Shown piece after piece: positions 23,396 to 34,300 of a DNA stretch of 64,000 nt; the stretch's first letter is position 1; the number at the start of each line of letters is the position of its first letter. The DNA is from Hypomyces perniciosus. Its lineage: Eukaryota > Ascomycota > Sordariomycetes > Hypocreales > Hypocreaceae. The translations under genes and the position numbers were made by a program. Location of the stretch: positions 806,001-870,000 of the forward strand of contig SPDT01000008.1 in assembly GCA_008477525.1 (NCBI GenBank), given 5' to 3'. The notes under the pieces were generated by a model. The model worked only from the letters and a program-made list of their open reading frames with translations. It was not told the DNA's origin and searched no databases.

Positions 23396-24386
23396 ATGTT
23401 CGCTTACAAGGGCCGTGGAGGACCCAGCAGGTCTACTCCTGCCAACGTTCAATGCCAGAAATGTCTAAAACGAGATACGTAAAGAGCTCTCACAGAGATT
23501 GCGCTGATTCAACTAACAATCTTAGCACGGCACTATTCATATGATTGCAAGGCGTCTGCTCAAGAGCGGCCATATGTGTCTCGTCCGTCACGTTCGCAGC
23601 AGCTTCGTAACCCGAAACTTGTGCCCAAACTTACAAGCGACGTCCCGAACCCCTTGGAAAAGAAGTGAGTCCCTTGTGCAGCAACTAGAACCAGCATACT
23701 AATCCGGCTATAGGGAAGGAGTTGCTGATGAGGAGCTCGCCAAGATAGAGGCTGAACGGTTAAGGAAGCGAGAGCTTGAGGAACATGAGGATGAGTTGAT
23801 TGAGTCGAGTTTCAAACGCCGAAGATCGGTATCATCACACTCTGTCTCCACCATCTCAACGGATGCCTCAAGGGCCTCGCCACCTCCAAGAAAGAGGACC
23901 CGGTCTCCCACACCCCAGCGGCGTGGACGCAGTCTTAGCTCGGGGAGTGACGATGAACAGCCTACTCGCCGCAGTTACAGTCGTAGCCCGCCGCCCCCAA
24001 GGCGACGCCAACGCTCTGTATCACGCAGTAGTCGCTCACCACGACGTGAAGGCAACGAAAGAGATTACAGGGATCGACGAAGGCGGCCTACAAGTGATCG
24101 AGAGCGTGATGCATCGCCTGATCAGCAGCCACGGCAAGATAGCCACGAGCCCAGGCGCGGACCGAATCCCCGACGCAACCGGCCACGCGCATGGGGATCA
24201 CCGGATCACCAGGACCAGCCCTACAAAGGGCGCGACGACCGTGGTCCTCGACGGCGGGATACGCGCGGCGATCGAGGTGAGGAAGGACGGTCAATGCCAG
24301 TTGAACAAGCGCCGCGAGAACGAAGCCTTAGCCCCTTCAGCAAGCGGTTAGCACTGACCCAGTCTTTGAATATGGGGGGAAGATAA
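23396..24386 (+). CDS. Zinc-knuckle (CCHC) nuclear protein, ZCCHC10 / SREK1IP1-like
   Basis: Three exons are expected: 23396-23478, about 23527-23664, and 23714-24386, for about 297 residues. The N-terminus MFAYKGRGGPSRSTPANVQC starts a retroviral-type zinc knuckle (CQKCLKRDT then RHYSYDC), followed by ASAQERPYVSRPSRSQQL and NPKLVPKL, all highly conserved in fungi. The rest is an RS/RD-rich tail (RRRSVSSHSVS, RSYSRSPPPPRRR, SPSRSS-like runs), suggesting a role in splicing. The odd point is intron 1: the donor GTAAAG at 23479 and acceptor TTAG at 23525 leave the conserved frame one base out, so the in-frame model needs the intron to end at 23526 (see findings). The second intron (23665-23713) is canonical. 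Protein family fairly sure; exact first junction not. Confidence 0.75.
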
Positions 24387-24495
24387 TTGGGTATCAAAGT
24401 TGGCTTAATGTAGATATAGCCGTAGTGTCCAGACGAAGAACTCCTACCCCAAGGGGTACAACAAAAAATCCCAATGACGTACAGTGCAGTGATTC

Positions 24496-25116
24496 TCACA
24501 ATCCCATTTCCTTTTCTTCCTCGCGCTCTCTTCGTTCCTCTTCCTGCTCCTCCCTTTCCCTAACTCTGAGTCCCTCCACAAGGGCGACGCCATCGACCCC
24601 TGCGGCCTCACCGTCGATATTGCCAACGTCGACTTCCGCCCTCTTTTGGGCAGCCTGTTGCGCGCCAGCAACCCTCTCCCTGACCAATCTTGCTATTGCA
24701 TTATCCGTCCGCACGTTTAAAGCCTCCATCTTCTTATCAAGGTTCCGCTTCAGATCCCAATTCGGCTTCTTTGGTTGTAGTTTGAAGAGGTCGATGCCCT
24801 TGTCGTCTTGGGCTTCCTCTTCCGCCCGTTTCCTAACCTCTGCCTCTACTTGCGCAGCTTGCTCCTCCAATGTCGGCATTTCTAAATCGAGTGTCGGTGG
24901 AGCCTCGAACCCGAGCTTCGGACCTCGTGTTTCTGGATCATAGTTGCGGCCAGACAGGTGTTGCCTTGAGACTTCGTCTTGTGGTGGTGATGGTGACCTC
25001 GTGGCCTCTGGAGTGGCGATTTCGTCGGCTGGTTGCTTCCTTTTCAGGCCTTTCAGCTTGGCCAGACGCGCCTTTCGCTCATCTGCTGCAGCGCTCAAGG
25101 TGCTGTGGGAATTCAT
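24496..25116 (-). CDS. cwf18: Pre-mRNA splicing factor cwf18 / CCDC12 homologue
   Basis: A single exon of 206 codons. The protein starts MNSHSTLSAAADERKARLAK, a pattern shared by cwf18 proteins, with LKGLKRKQ and RNYDPETRGPKLGFEAPPT, the hallmark of PF08315. In the middle, DLFKLQPKKPNWDLKRNLDKKMEALNVRTDNAIARLVRER matches the conserved core that packs into the spliceosome (Prp19-associated, Bact and later states). The C-terminus is a glutamate/arginine coiled coil. Nuclear. It is convergent with the zinc-knuckle splicing-like protein and divergent from the PPR gene. Confidence 0.92.
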   Translation of the reverse strand: MNSHSTLSAAADERKARLAKLKGLKRKQPADEIATPEATRSPSPPQDEVSRQHLSGRNYDPETRGPKLGFEAPPTLDLEMPTLEEQAAQVEAEVRKRAEEEAQDDKGIDLFKLQPKKPNWDLKRNLDKKMEALNVRTDNAIARLVRERVAGAQQAAQKRAEVDVGNIDGEAAGVDGVALVEGLRVREREEQEEERREREEEKEMGL

Positions 25117-25429
25117 GATGGATTGGACGGTCCAGCACGCGACGTTCAATTCGCACGAGACTGTTGGCAAAAGTAAAGGAATTGATAAGATTCGAGATTG
25201 GCGGGGCGGAAAGTAAGCTGTAAAATGCCAGAGCCGCATGCAAGCGCGGCAGCGGCTAAACCAACAGGGGCAACGGGTTTCAGCGCTAAAATATTTTGTT
25301 CGCGATAGCGATAGCACATTCTCCCCACGATCAATCCGCTTGCGACGACCAGCGACTGAGAAACAGAGAAACATAGTGACGGTGCACAATGTGGACTGTT
25401 GGCTGCGAGTCGGCGTCGGTATCATTGAA
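25117..25429. promoter_or_regulatory. Shared divergent promoter, cwf18 / PPR gene
   Basis: 313 bp between the two start codons. The reading frame of the PPR gene is open upstream through this region but has no in-frame ATG before 25430, so it is taken as leader and promoter. Confidence 0.5.
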
Positions 25430-27964
25430 ATGCCAGCGGCTCTTATGTGCCGTACCAGCTCCTTGAGGCTCAGGAGTTGCCCACTGGTCCTCCTACCCGC
25501 ATTACCACCTTGGTTGAGACAACCTCCCTTCTCGAGATTCGCAGTGCGGCAATACAGCTCTACGCTTCAGAGTATCTCAAAAGGTCGTAACCATAAAATT
25601 GAGGACGATGTCTCCTCGCGGTTGTCAGGAGAGGACACCCAGGCTTCCGGAGACCGAACGACGATCACCAACAGCGCATTGAATCGTTTCTCGAATATTC
25701 CAGGAAGGCAACGACAGTTTTTGCGTCCACAAGATAAGGATGACAAGCAAAGTGCAAGGCTTGAATCACGAAAGGACCGAGTACGTTCCCAATCAAATAG
25801 TGACAGCAAGCAGTCCCAACGTATAGCTCCTGGTCGCCAGCATTTCTCGGGAAAGAGACGCTACACCATCACATGGGATAGAGTCCATCGTCAGGCCACC
25901 AGTGCAAGCAAATACCCAAATCGATTTACCGCTACTCACCATGAAGGGCTTGACAAGGCGGAGTCTCCACTTGAATCTTGGAGTGAAGTAAAAAGGTTGC
26001 GGGAAATGCATTCACAATGGGGCTATATCCGGCATCAATATCCCAGTTCTGAGCTACTGATAGCCAGACGAGCTTTCAGTTCATGGAAGACCAAGTTTTG
26101 GAATATTTTGGCGCCGAAGAACCCATCATCGTGGCCATGGCGGGATGATGCAAAATGGCTTCTTGAGCTAGACGGTGTTCCAGCCATGCGCAGGGCTTGG
26201 GAAGCACTTGATATGGAAAGCCGCCGCGAAAAGTGGCCATTGGTCATGCTTTCAACATTGCACAGTTGCCCTAACAAAGCACATATGGTTCTCGAGGCCA
26301 CACTTGATCCTTTGCCGCAAGGATACGCCATCCACGATGTTCTCCTCTTCATTGCCCAATGGCTGCAGCTTGGCAACGTCAAGAGCGTGCGTGAACGAAC
26401 TCTCAAGGCAGAAGAGGTGCTGGAAGTCTTGGCCAAGGTTCTTGAAGATACGCCTTCGGGTCATGTTCCATTTGGACAGCGAACCTTTGGCATCTTTGCT
26501 CGCAAGCTTCCAAGCGATCAGGCCAGTGAGCTTTACACTATCCTGCAGCGGTCGACTATCAAGTTACATCCGAACACGCAATTGCAATTCGCGAGTAAAT
26601 TGGCAAACGACATGTCACATAAAGAGACTGCATTTGGAATCCTCAAGGGTCTTGCCGAAAGCGGCATTAATCTGAATGCACCCAGTCCCTCCAGTGCCAT
26701 CACCTCCCTCTTGCACTGCAAGGCCACTCACGATGGGTGGTCAGAACAGGAGCAGACCTTCTCGCCCAAGCACGCCTTAGAGTTCTTCATGGAAAAAGGA
26801 TTTGCGCCAAATACCATCAATTCCACCGCATTTCTTGACTCGCTGTGCCAGCAATCGGAGGTTGAAGAAGCAATACGACTCTCACTCTTGTTTGCTGAGT
26901 CTGGCGTTCAACTAGATTCGAAGACTTGGTCCACCGTTTTCAGGGGGGCTAAGAGCAGTCTGAAAGTCGAAAACGTCATAAAGAGCTTCGATGTTGCCAG
27001 GGCAGCGAATGCACCATATGTGGACGTGCTGAACAATGCACTTCATTCCATTTTCTACTTTGCAGAGATGGAGTCTCGCGAACGGAGGTTGTGGGCGCCT
27101 TGGGCGTTGCCCCTATTTGGCCCAATGCTTCGTATATACGCGAAGAAATTCGATCTGGAGCCATTGCAATGGTGGCTTCCCGATTCACTCCCCCTGATAT
27201 TAACGCAAACAACCGGCAATGACGGTGAGAAATTCGAAAGCCACCGTCGCCGCCGGTGGGAGTTTCTCGAAACCATCGTCCCTGTTGTTGATGGTTTCTT
27301 CTCTGCCAGTGATGGACCGCGGTTACGCCCCAATGCGACCACAATAGCCATAATGCTGAGGGCTTATGTAAAGACCCTACAGCAGCCATACGATCTCATG
27401 GCGTACTATGCCTTTTTCAAGGCTCTACTTGAAGAATATGGGGGCAAGGACAGTTTTGCTGCAGAGCTTATTAAAGACCAAGGCAGCCTCATTCACGACA
27501 CCTTGATCATGGCAATGACAGAGCGACGAGGATTGTCTCGGCCTGCGCTACAGATCTTTGGAGACATGTTAAAGGATCACCTGCAAAGAAACGCACCGCA
27601 AAGCGGTACCCCAGTTCCAGTGCATCCACCCCCAGGTCTCTGCACATTCAGTATTCTCGTGCGCGGTCTCATGAACAGCGGGGACCGCATCTTGGCTGAA
27701 CAAGTCATCCAGGTCATGCGAGAACAAGGCATTGAACCAAACCTTATAACGTGGAACACCCTCATCAAAGGCTACGCCACGATGCAAAACATCTCCAAGA
27801 CTGTAGCCACGCTGCAAGACATGGAGGCAGCTGGCCTCAAGCCCGATCTCTTTACGTTCAAGGCGTTTGGGAAGCTAAATAACCAGGCCAAGGCCCTGGA
27901 GGTAATGGAAGGCATCATCAATACGAATAGACAGAAAATGGCTGGGGAAGACATGTACGAATAA
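25430..27964 (+). CDS. Mitochondrial pentatricopeptide-repeat (PPR) protein
   Basis: A single exon of 844 codons from the ATG at 25430. Residues 1-45 are rich in R, S, L and P with few acids (MPAALMCRTSSLRLRSCP and RFAVRQYSS), a typical mitochondrial targeting sequence. The middle is helical repeat without a strong signature. At the C-terminus two clear PPR motifs are seen: TFSILVRGLMNSGDRILAEQ-VIQVMREQGIEPN and TWNTLIKGYATMQNISKT-VATLQDMEAAGLKPD. Fungal proteins of this type bind one mitochondrial mRNA and aid its stability or translation (Cya5, Aep3 or Ppr-like). The exact target is unknown. A large intronless gene of this class is usual. Confidence 0.85.
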   Translation: MPAALMCRTSSLRLRSCPLVLLPALPPWLRQPPFSRFAVRQYSSTLQSISKGRNHKIEDDVSSRLSGEDTQASGDRTTITNSALNRFSNIPGRQRQFLRPQDKDDKQSARLESRKDRVRSQSNSDSKQSQRIAPGRQHFSGKRRYTITWDRVHRQATSASKYPNRFTATHHEGLDKAESPLESWSEVKRLREMHSQWGYIRHQYPSSELLIARRAFSSWKTKFWNILAPKNPSSWPWRDDAKWLLELDGVPAMRRAWEALDMESRREKWPLVMLSTLHSCPNKAHMVLEATLDPLPQGYAIHDVLLFIAQWLQLGNVKSVRERTLKAEEVLEVLAKVLEDTPSGHVPFGQRTFGIFARKLPSDQASELYTILQRSTIKLHPNTQLQFASKLANDMSHKETAFGILKGLAESGINLNAPSPSSAITSLLHCKATHDGWSEQEQTFSPKHALEFFMEKGFAPNTINSTAFLDSLCQQSEVEEAIRLSLLFAESGVQLDSKTWSTVFRGAKSSLKVENVIKSFDVARAANAPYVDVLNNALHSIFYFAEMESRERRLWAPWALPLFGPMLRIYAKKFDLEPLQWWLPDSLPLILTQTTGNDGEKFESHRRRRWEFLETIVPVVDGFFSASDGPRLRPNATTIAIMLRAYVKTLQQPYDLMAYYAFFKALLEEYGGKDSFAAELIKDQGSLIHDTLIMAMTERRGLSRPALQIFGDMLKDHLQRNAPQSGTPVPVHPPPGLCTFSILVRGLMNSGDRILAEQVIQVMREQGIEPNLITWNTLIKGYATMQNISKTVATLQDMEAAGLKPDLFTFKAFGKLNNQAKALEVMEGIINTNRQKMAGEDMYE

Positions 27965-29225
27965 TGCCCACGGTACCTTGTACTTTGTACATAGTTATGA
28001 GATGGACGGCTGGGTGGATTTTATCATGGCATTCTGACATATGATACCACTTGAATGATTTTGCATACAATCTCAACGATTTCAAGGAGCACAACTCTTG
28101 AGATGGGCGGCTGAACCTGAGCTATTTTGAACCTTGTGCTTAAACCATCCAAGTTCCATGGCTGCTCTCGCGCACGCATTACATCTAGTAGCTCAGGCGG
28201 GAGCAGACGTGTTACACTGTGTCCAAATCCGAGACCTGTTCCCCTGAATATTCACACTCTTCTACCGATACAGTCAACCTAGATCCCAGACTCCCATGTT
28301 CTCACCACCCCCGACATGCAGCTTGAACACTACACAACATCAGTAACATCCAGGTGCATAGATCCCCTTATAACGAGGAATTATAGAGAGAGTAAGAAGA
28401 AAAATAAACAGAAAAACCATCCGCCGCCCCAAAACGCGTCTGGTGCGGTCCCAATCGACCAGCCGCTCTCTTCAAGTAGGCCGCAGATAAGGTCACACAG
28501 ACTGGAGGCCCATGTTTGATGTTTGAGGCCTCCCGCATTGCGTTGTTGTCAGTGGAACATGAGAAAAGAATCATGCGTATCGCTCGTGCGCTGATATGGT
28601 TTTTAGGAGAGCGATGCAGATGGCCCTCCTTGGAGAAGCATCCCCAACGCTCTCGAGATTAACATCATCACACACATAGTATCACTAAACAAACTGTGCC
28701 GCAACTTCTTTGGCCAGCAACATTATTTATACGCTAGCTTGCCACAACTGTGTGACTTTCCACAACCATAACATCATGAACTACATGCACAAGACCACAG
28801 GCGATGCAAAATATGCTGGAGCAGAACAAGGCTCACAATAATCCTGTATCCCTCCATGACTTCGCTTGGTTCCCTGTCTCAGTACCATAACCACGCCAGG
28901 CTCGGTATCTATCCCATGAGTTTGCCTTTCATCTCCCCATTAGTGCTCACAGACCCATAGGTAACATCCACTTCGTTTTGTTCCTTAAGAGTTCAATATA
29001 GCTTGAACCCACCCATGATAAGAACAACGCCGGGGACTTTTGCGGTAAAACATGAAGAATATAGTTCGTAACAAAAATAAAAGGAAGTAGTAAGCTCTGG
29101 TAAAATTATAACAGGCCTCAACTGAAATCGCATGATTGTAGAGAAGTGAATTCCGGCAATATACGCTTGGGTATCACAGCACGAGATGCAAAAATATGCG
29201 CCCAGGTGGAAAGAGAAAAGGGATA
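27965..29225. other. Convergent 3' intergenic region, about 1.26 kb
   Basis: This holds the 3' ends of the PPR and Zn2Cys6-acetyltransferase genes. Short frames here have no family signature, and no repeat or RNA gene was seen. Confidence 0.5.
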
Positions 29226-31393
29226 TTAAGACGCAATTCCACGAAGAACGCGTGCGGGATTTCCGGCTACGACGGTAAAGGGAGGCACATCCTGCAGACA
29301 ATTGTTAGTGCCAACTCCTCGCTTCTGCTATACAGAGGAAGTAATCCACATACCTTGGTCACAACAGACCCGGCCCCGACAGTGCTCCCCCTGCCAATCG
29401 TTCGGCCGGGTAGAATAACCACGCAGCCGCCAATCCAACAGTCTTGCTCAATGGTGATGCCCCTGCCCATCTGCGGCCCCTGTGCACCTTGACGCTTCTT
29501 AGGGTCAATGGGTAGGGTGGCGGTGAAGATGCTGACGTTGGGGCCAATGACACAGTTGTCTCCGATCTTAACCTCACAGACATCGTTGATGGTGCAGTTT
29601 CGCCCAATGCCGACATGATTTCCAATGGAGATGTTGTAGCCATAGTCACACACAAACGGTGTTTCAACAGCAACATGGCGGCCAACGCGCCCGACGTTGG
29701 TGACCGGTGATGCCTCAGACGGGGAGACGCGAACTGGGTCGCGAGGCTGTAGGATCTCGCGAAAGAGACGTGCTCGCTCTTCCGTTGATACACCGTTTGT
29801 TGCGGGTGATGTAAGATTGTTAAACCTCCAGCACGCAGTTGCGCAGCGTTCACGCTCCAGACACAGTTCCTTGTCGAATGGGTAGTAATTCCGTCCAGAT
29901 AACATTTCCTCCTTTTGAGTTCGCCTCGCAGGGAACTGCGAGTGTGAGAGAGCAAGCTGGGCAGCCATTTGGGCGTTCGACGTCGCGGGTTGCTGCGGGC
30001 GAGGTGTCGGGCTGTTTGTCCTCGTTGGATGCAGGATGTTAATCTGAGGTAGTTGGTTGCCCGGATGAGGGGGCTCGGAGTCAGTCCTTGTAAGATCGTG
30101 CAATGGAGGTACGCGTTGGTAGTCCTTGGCCATCCTCTCTCCAAACGGCGGAGGCTGTGTGTTTGCACTGACAGGCGTGGGGAAGACGTTTCCAGGAGCG
30201 TAAGACATGGCAGACAGCTTATTATCAGGGCTCGTCACGGACGCGCTAGGTATTGTTGATGCTGTTGGGCGGTCGTCGTCGGTGGTGGCCAGCGGCCGGC
30301 CCTGAGGCGGGTCTATTCTGAGGGGTTGGCCGCGGTAATGCGACAACGACTCTCGCTTGACGGGCTGGGGTCCATAGGGGACCGGCCCCGGCCCCGGCGG
30401 CGGCGGCGGCTGCGATTGCGGTTGAGCTTGCGGCATCCCATAGGCTCCAGGCGGCACATAGCTAGGGTCTTTTGATTCAAGGGGAACTGCAGCGGCCTTG
30501 TTATCAGGTTTCTGCCACCCTGGCCCTCTCTGGGGTGGATACCCGGCACATAGGAATCCACCGCGGATGCAATTGATGCCTTCAATGCCGTCAATACCTT
30601 CCCAACTGAAAGATGTGTTATCCTCGTGTCTGTGTTGGGTAAACTTACACTCGGGCTTCTGCTCGTCACACTTCTTCTTTCGCTTCCGGCAGGTTAGGCA
30701 TCCTGTTTTCGTGCGGTTGCTGAAATTTCGTTTCCGTTTCTTAGGGTCATGCTGGAGGATAGAGTCCTGTCTATGCTCAGGCGTATACGCGCCTCCATAC
30801 GGAGGCATTGATCGATCGTCGCCATCTGGGCTAGTGTTGGCGTAGTCACTGTGGTCCATCTGTCCTGCAGCTCGCCGCAGAGCATCCCCAATTTGCTCTT
30901 CCGTGTTGCCCTGGGTTGAGGTTGCCGAGTTCTGCTGGGTGTCATAAGGGTTCGGCTCATCCCGGGACTGGTGCGAGTACCACGAGTCCTTCTCACGATC
31001 ACGACCCCGCTGCTCATCACCGAAGGGCCGGTAGTCTCTCTGAGGGGTACCGTAGTGTTCGCGCGATTCCAGATGTGTTGGGGCGGTTGCTGTATCCGGG
31101 GTGCGGTCCTGGGCGGGTGGTTCCCGGCGAAGTTCAACGGATCCTGAACGCTTGCGCTTATGTGAAGCCTCAGCTTCCGAGTAATTTGTCGTGTGAACCG
31201 AAGGCCTCTCTGGATTTTGCGGTGTCCAAGCCTCCCTCTGATTTGATGATGGTGCCTCGGGTGCTGCAGACTGAGGTTTGGTTGGAGCTGTGCTTGGTGA
31301 ATGTTCCTCCGGAGCAGGTGTCTTTTCTACCGGAGCAGCCGGGGGCTCTGCCAACTTTGGTGAGCCCCCGTTGAGGGCAGTGAAGGTAGACAT
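29226..31393 (-). CDS. Zn2Cys6 DNA-binding domain fused to a maltose/galactoside-type O-acetyltransferase
   Basis: Three exons (31393-30649, 30579-29354, 29291-29226) give 678 residues. Residues 232-259 form a perfect fungal binuclear zinc cluster, with Cys at 232, 235, 242, 249, 252 and 259 (spacing 2-6-6-2-6), the fourth to sixth Cys being joined by splicing of a 69-nt intron. A basic KKRKRNFSNR precedes it. After 220 disordered P/Q-rich residues comes a Mac domain (KEEMLSGRNYYPFDKEL, then a left-handed beta helix of hexapeptide repeats, YNISIGNHVGIGRNCTINDV and others) ending TVVAGNPARVLRGIAS. The acetyltransferase half looks complete, with His/Asn positions of LacA-like enzymes. The fusion may be a regulator that senses or uses acetyl-CoA; inference only. 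Confidence 0.88.
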
Positions 31394-34300
31394 GTCGGGT
31401 CAGCCAGATGATGGAGACTGACTCGGTTAGGAGTAAATTTGTGAGAGGCTGCAAGTCCCAAGTCCCAGGTCCCAATCCTTCAAGTAGTTGTCACCAAGGA
31501 CCAAGTTGAGACGTCTCTCGGTCAATAAGAGTTGTCGTCCCAGTGTCTCCAGAACACAACTAGGCGTTTGGAGCAAGGGTTTTGAATAGCCAAATGCTCA
31601 GAAGCAACAATTGCTGCGTTGTCGGTGCAGAGGCGAGGAATCTGCAGATGCGTGCAAGCGGGAGAGTTGGTGAGATACGGCTGATTCCACACAGCGACAA
31701 CGGCGCCTTAAACAAGAACTAAGTATACAGAGCCTCGGGCTGAGGGCTGTCAAGTGGCAGATGACCAGGAGCAAAAATAAAGACCGTCAATTGCCAATGT
31801 CGTTGTGGCAGGGAGGCCGAGCTGTTGCGTCAGTAGGCGGCCGGATGCAAAGCCGATGCCGAATAAGAGCGCGAGTCACGCGCAATCGAGCGAGTGAACG
31901 AGAGCGAGACGCAGTTCAATGCGGCCCAGTCTGAGGGAATCCTGCCCTACTAAACAGTCTCTCCAAAGTCAGCGCTCAAGGATGCAGCCGCCAGAATACG
32001 TCAGCCGCTCGACAACTCGGATCCGATCCAAGAAACTCGGTCCTGCGCGCGGATGTTGAAGAAAGTCGGGGTGGGAGGAGAGGAAAAGAGGTGCTGAGGC
32101 GAAGGAGCTGGGGGGCTGGAAGTATCGAAGTCGCGCTTGGGGGGCTTAGGTAGCCCTTTTTTTTTAACGCGCGATTATTGCTAATACCACTGCGCCTGCT
32201 GGGCCTTTTTGAGGGGGGTGGGCAAGACGGAAACTAGCTGGAGGTGTGCGGTGCGGAACTTTGTAATTAACCAGGCAGTGCAAAAGGAAGCCCGCCAGTC
32301 AGATGGTGCCAGTGGACTCGGCAGGTTCTATCGCCAGCGATGAGAACGCGAGCAAAGAGTGCAGCGTACAGCGTGCAGGCAGCAAAGAGGGAGAGAGGCA
32401 GAGGGGCAGAGAGGCCGAGAGCAGACAATGGTTCTCGTAACGTGCAAGTAAGCGTGCGTGTGTGTGCGTATGCCAATAAAAAAAATAAAAAAAAATAAAA
32501 ATAAAAATAAAAAGGGTCAGGGTCAGGGCCAGGGCCAAGATGTGATGTGAAAGGCGGCGTGGGCTGGCTGGGGGAGGAGATTTTGGGTCGACAAAAAAGG
32601 GCCTCGAGAACAGCGGTCCCAAGCCAATACATACTCGTGAAATACTACCTATGTACTTCGTATGTGCTCGTAGGCAAAGAACGTATTATGGAGCAGCAAG
32701 CAAACGGCTTCGACGATGCCGGTACCTTGTACGAAACATGTACTCGTACAACTCAGGTTCTTCTTCGTCCTGTCCGGCCTGGCCTGGCCTGGCATGGCTG
32801 GCCTGGCAGGGCATGGCAGGGCCTTACATGGGGATGCAGAGATGGGGAATCCATGAGCAGCCATCGCGGTAATACGTGGGCACCGCTAGACATGTGCAGC
32901 GCAGCGCAGTTGCAGTGCCGAGTCGATCGCTAAGCCCGGAAGCAGTTCCAGAGGTCACGCCCCTCCCTTTCCAGGCCTGCAATATTGGGCCCGCATGGCG
33001 CTTCTGAGTCCTGACTGGTGGTTCATCTGTGTGGCACGCCAACGCCTCGCCTGGTGCTCCTCCATACCATACCTCCCTCGTACGTGTATGTACGAGTACA
33101 GAGAGTATTCCGCCCATACCTTTCTGTACCTTTACGAAGATGGGTTGTAGTATGTGGCCTACCGCTAATCTCCAATAAGTAAATGCCTAGCGATGTTTGT
33201 AGTAGTATGTCGTAGTATGTATGGAAGTGTGGGCGTGCATGTGAGTGTGTGTGTGTGTGGATGGCTCCCTGGAGGCTGAATGGAGTCAAGTCTTCTTGTG
33301 GCTACCCGTCTATTAGATCTTCCACCCAACATCATCTCCAGTCATTTGCTGTATGAATGTTACAGCCAGCGAACCATTGAGTGCGAGAATCAAGGTGGGC
33401 TGTCATTGTCATTGTCATTGTCATTGCATTGCATTGTCACCGTCATCATCATCACAGGGGGGGTTAACCTCTCACTCCACCTCACCTCTCACTTAGCCTC
33501 TTCTCTCGTCTTTTCTCCAAATCTCACCCAGGGTTAGCAGGGTTCTTGAGAAACGAGGCAGACAAGGAACATGTCCAAAGGTCCGCCCTACGGTGGAGAA
33601 GGGCGTGACCGAATGAGAAATGTTTGCCGCGGCTCCGCCTTTTTGGTTGTCGAGTCGCGGCGTGAAGAGAAGAGTGCGCGGTACGTGGGGTCATGTGCCT
33701 GGTTTAGGTGCTAGCCTTGTCGCTTCTTCGTTCTTCTAGCGAACTTTTTAGAACACGGCTACTGCACCAGCTTCGACATTACGGAGTACACAAGTACCTT
33801 TCCAGCACACAGGGGCTTCCAGAGGCAGAGAGGGTTTTGATACCGCCATATCATGCGCACGTTGATAAGCCGGATTCCATCCGTCAGAAGAGAGAGGGCT
33901 CATTACAAGCCCGCCGTTATTTAAATAAGGTATTAAAGGGATTTAGAATAGGCTGCTAGTATTCGGTGCTTCGTGCTGCATATGGACGAGGCGCGCAGAA
34001 GAGAAGCCTAGACAGAATCATTCCTCCTCCACTCCGATGGCCTCCGAGACCCTCAATGCTGTCTCTCTTCTTCATTCACCTCCAGCCAATGCCATGGGAT
34101 GATACCCGACCTGCTAATAATACTTCTATTATTACGAATATTGCCAGGGTGACACGGTAATATCAGAAAGACATGGACCAAGACAAACTCTATCCCGCAG
34201 CATAGGTTGCTGCCCCCTGCCTAACCTTCCTTTTCTTCTTCTGTCGTTCTCACCTAGATCCCTGGCCTTGTTCTGGCTACCCCTAACCGATCCGGAGACT

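Noticed and set aside
32515..32537. GGGTCAGGGTCAGGG, telomere-like look
   Set aside because: Not the fungal TTAGGG repeat and only a few units; simple GC tract.
33840..33960. AT-rich stretch with a PPYHAHVDKPD-like frame, possible repeat relic
   Set aside because: Too short and without a second copy or domain to support a transposon.
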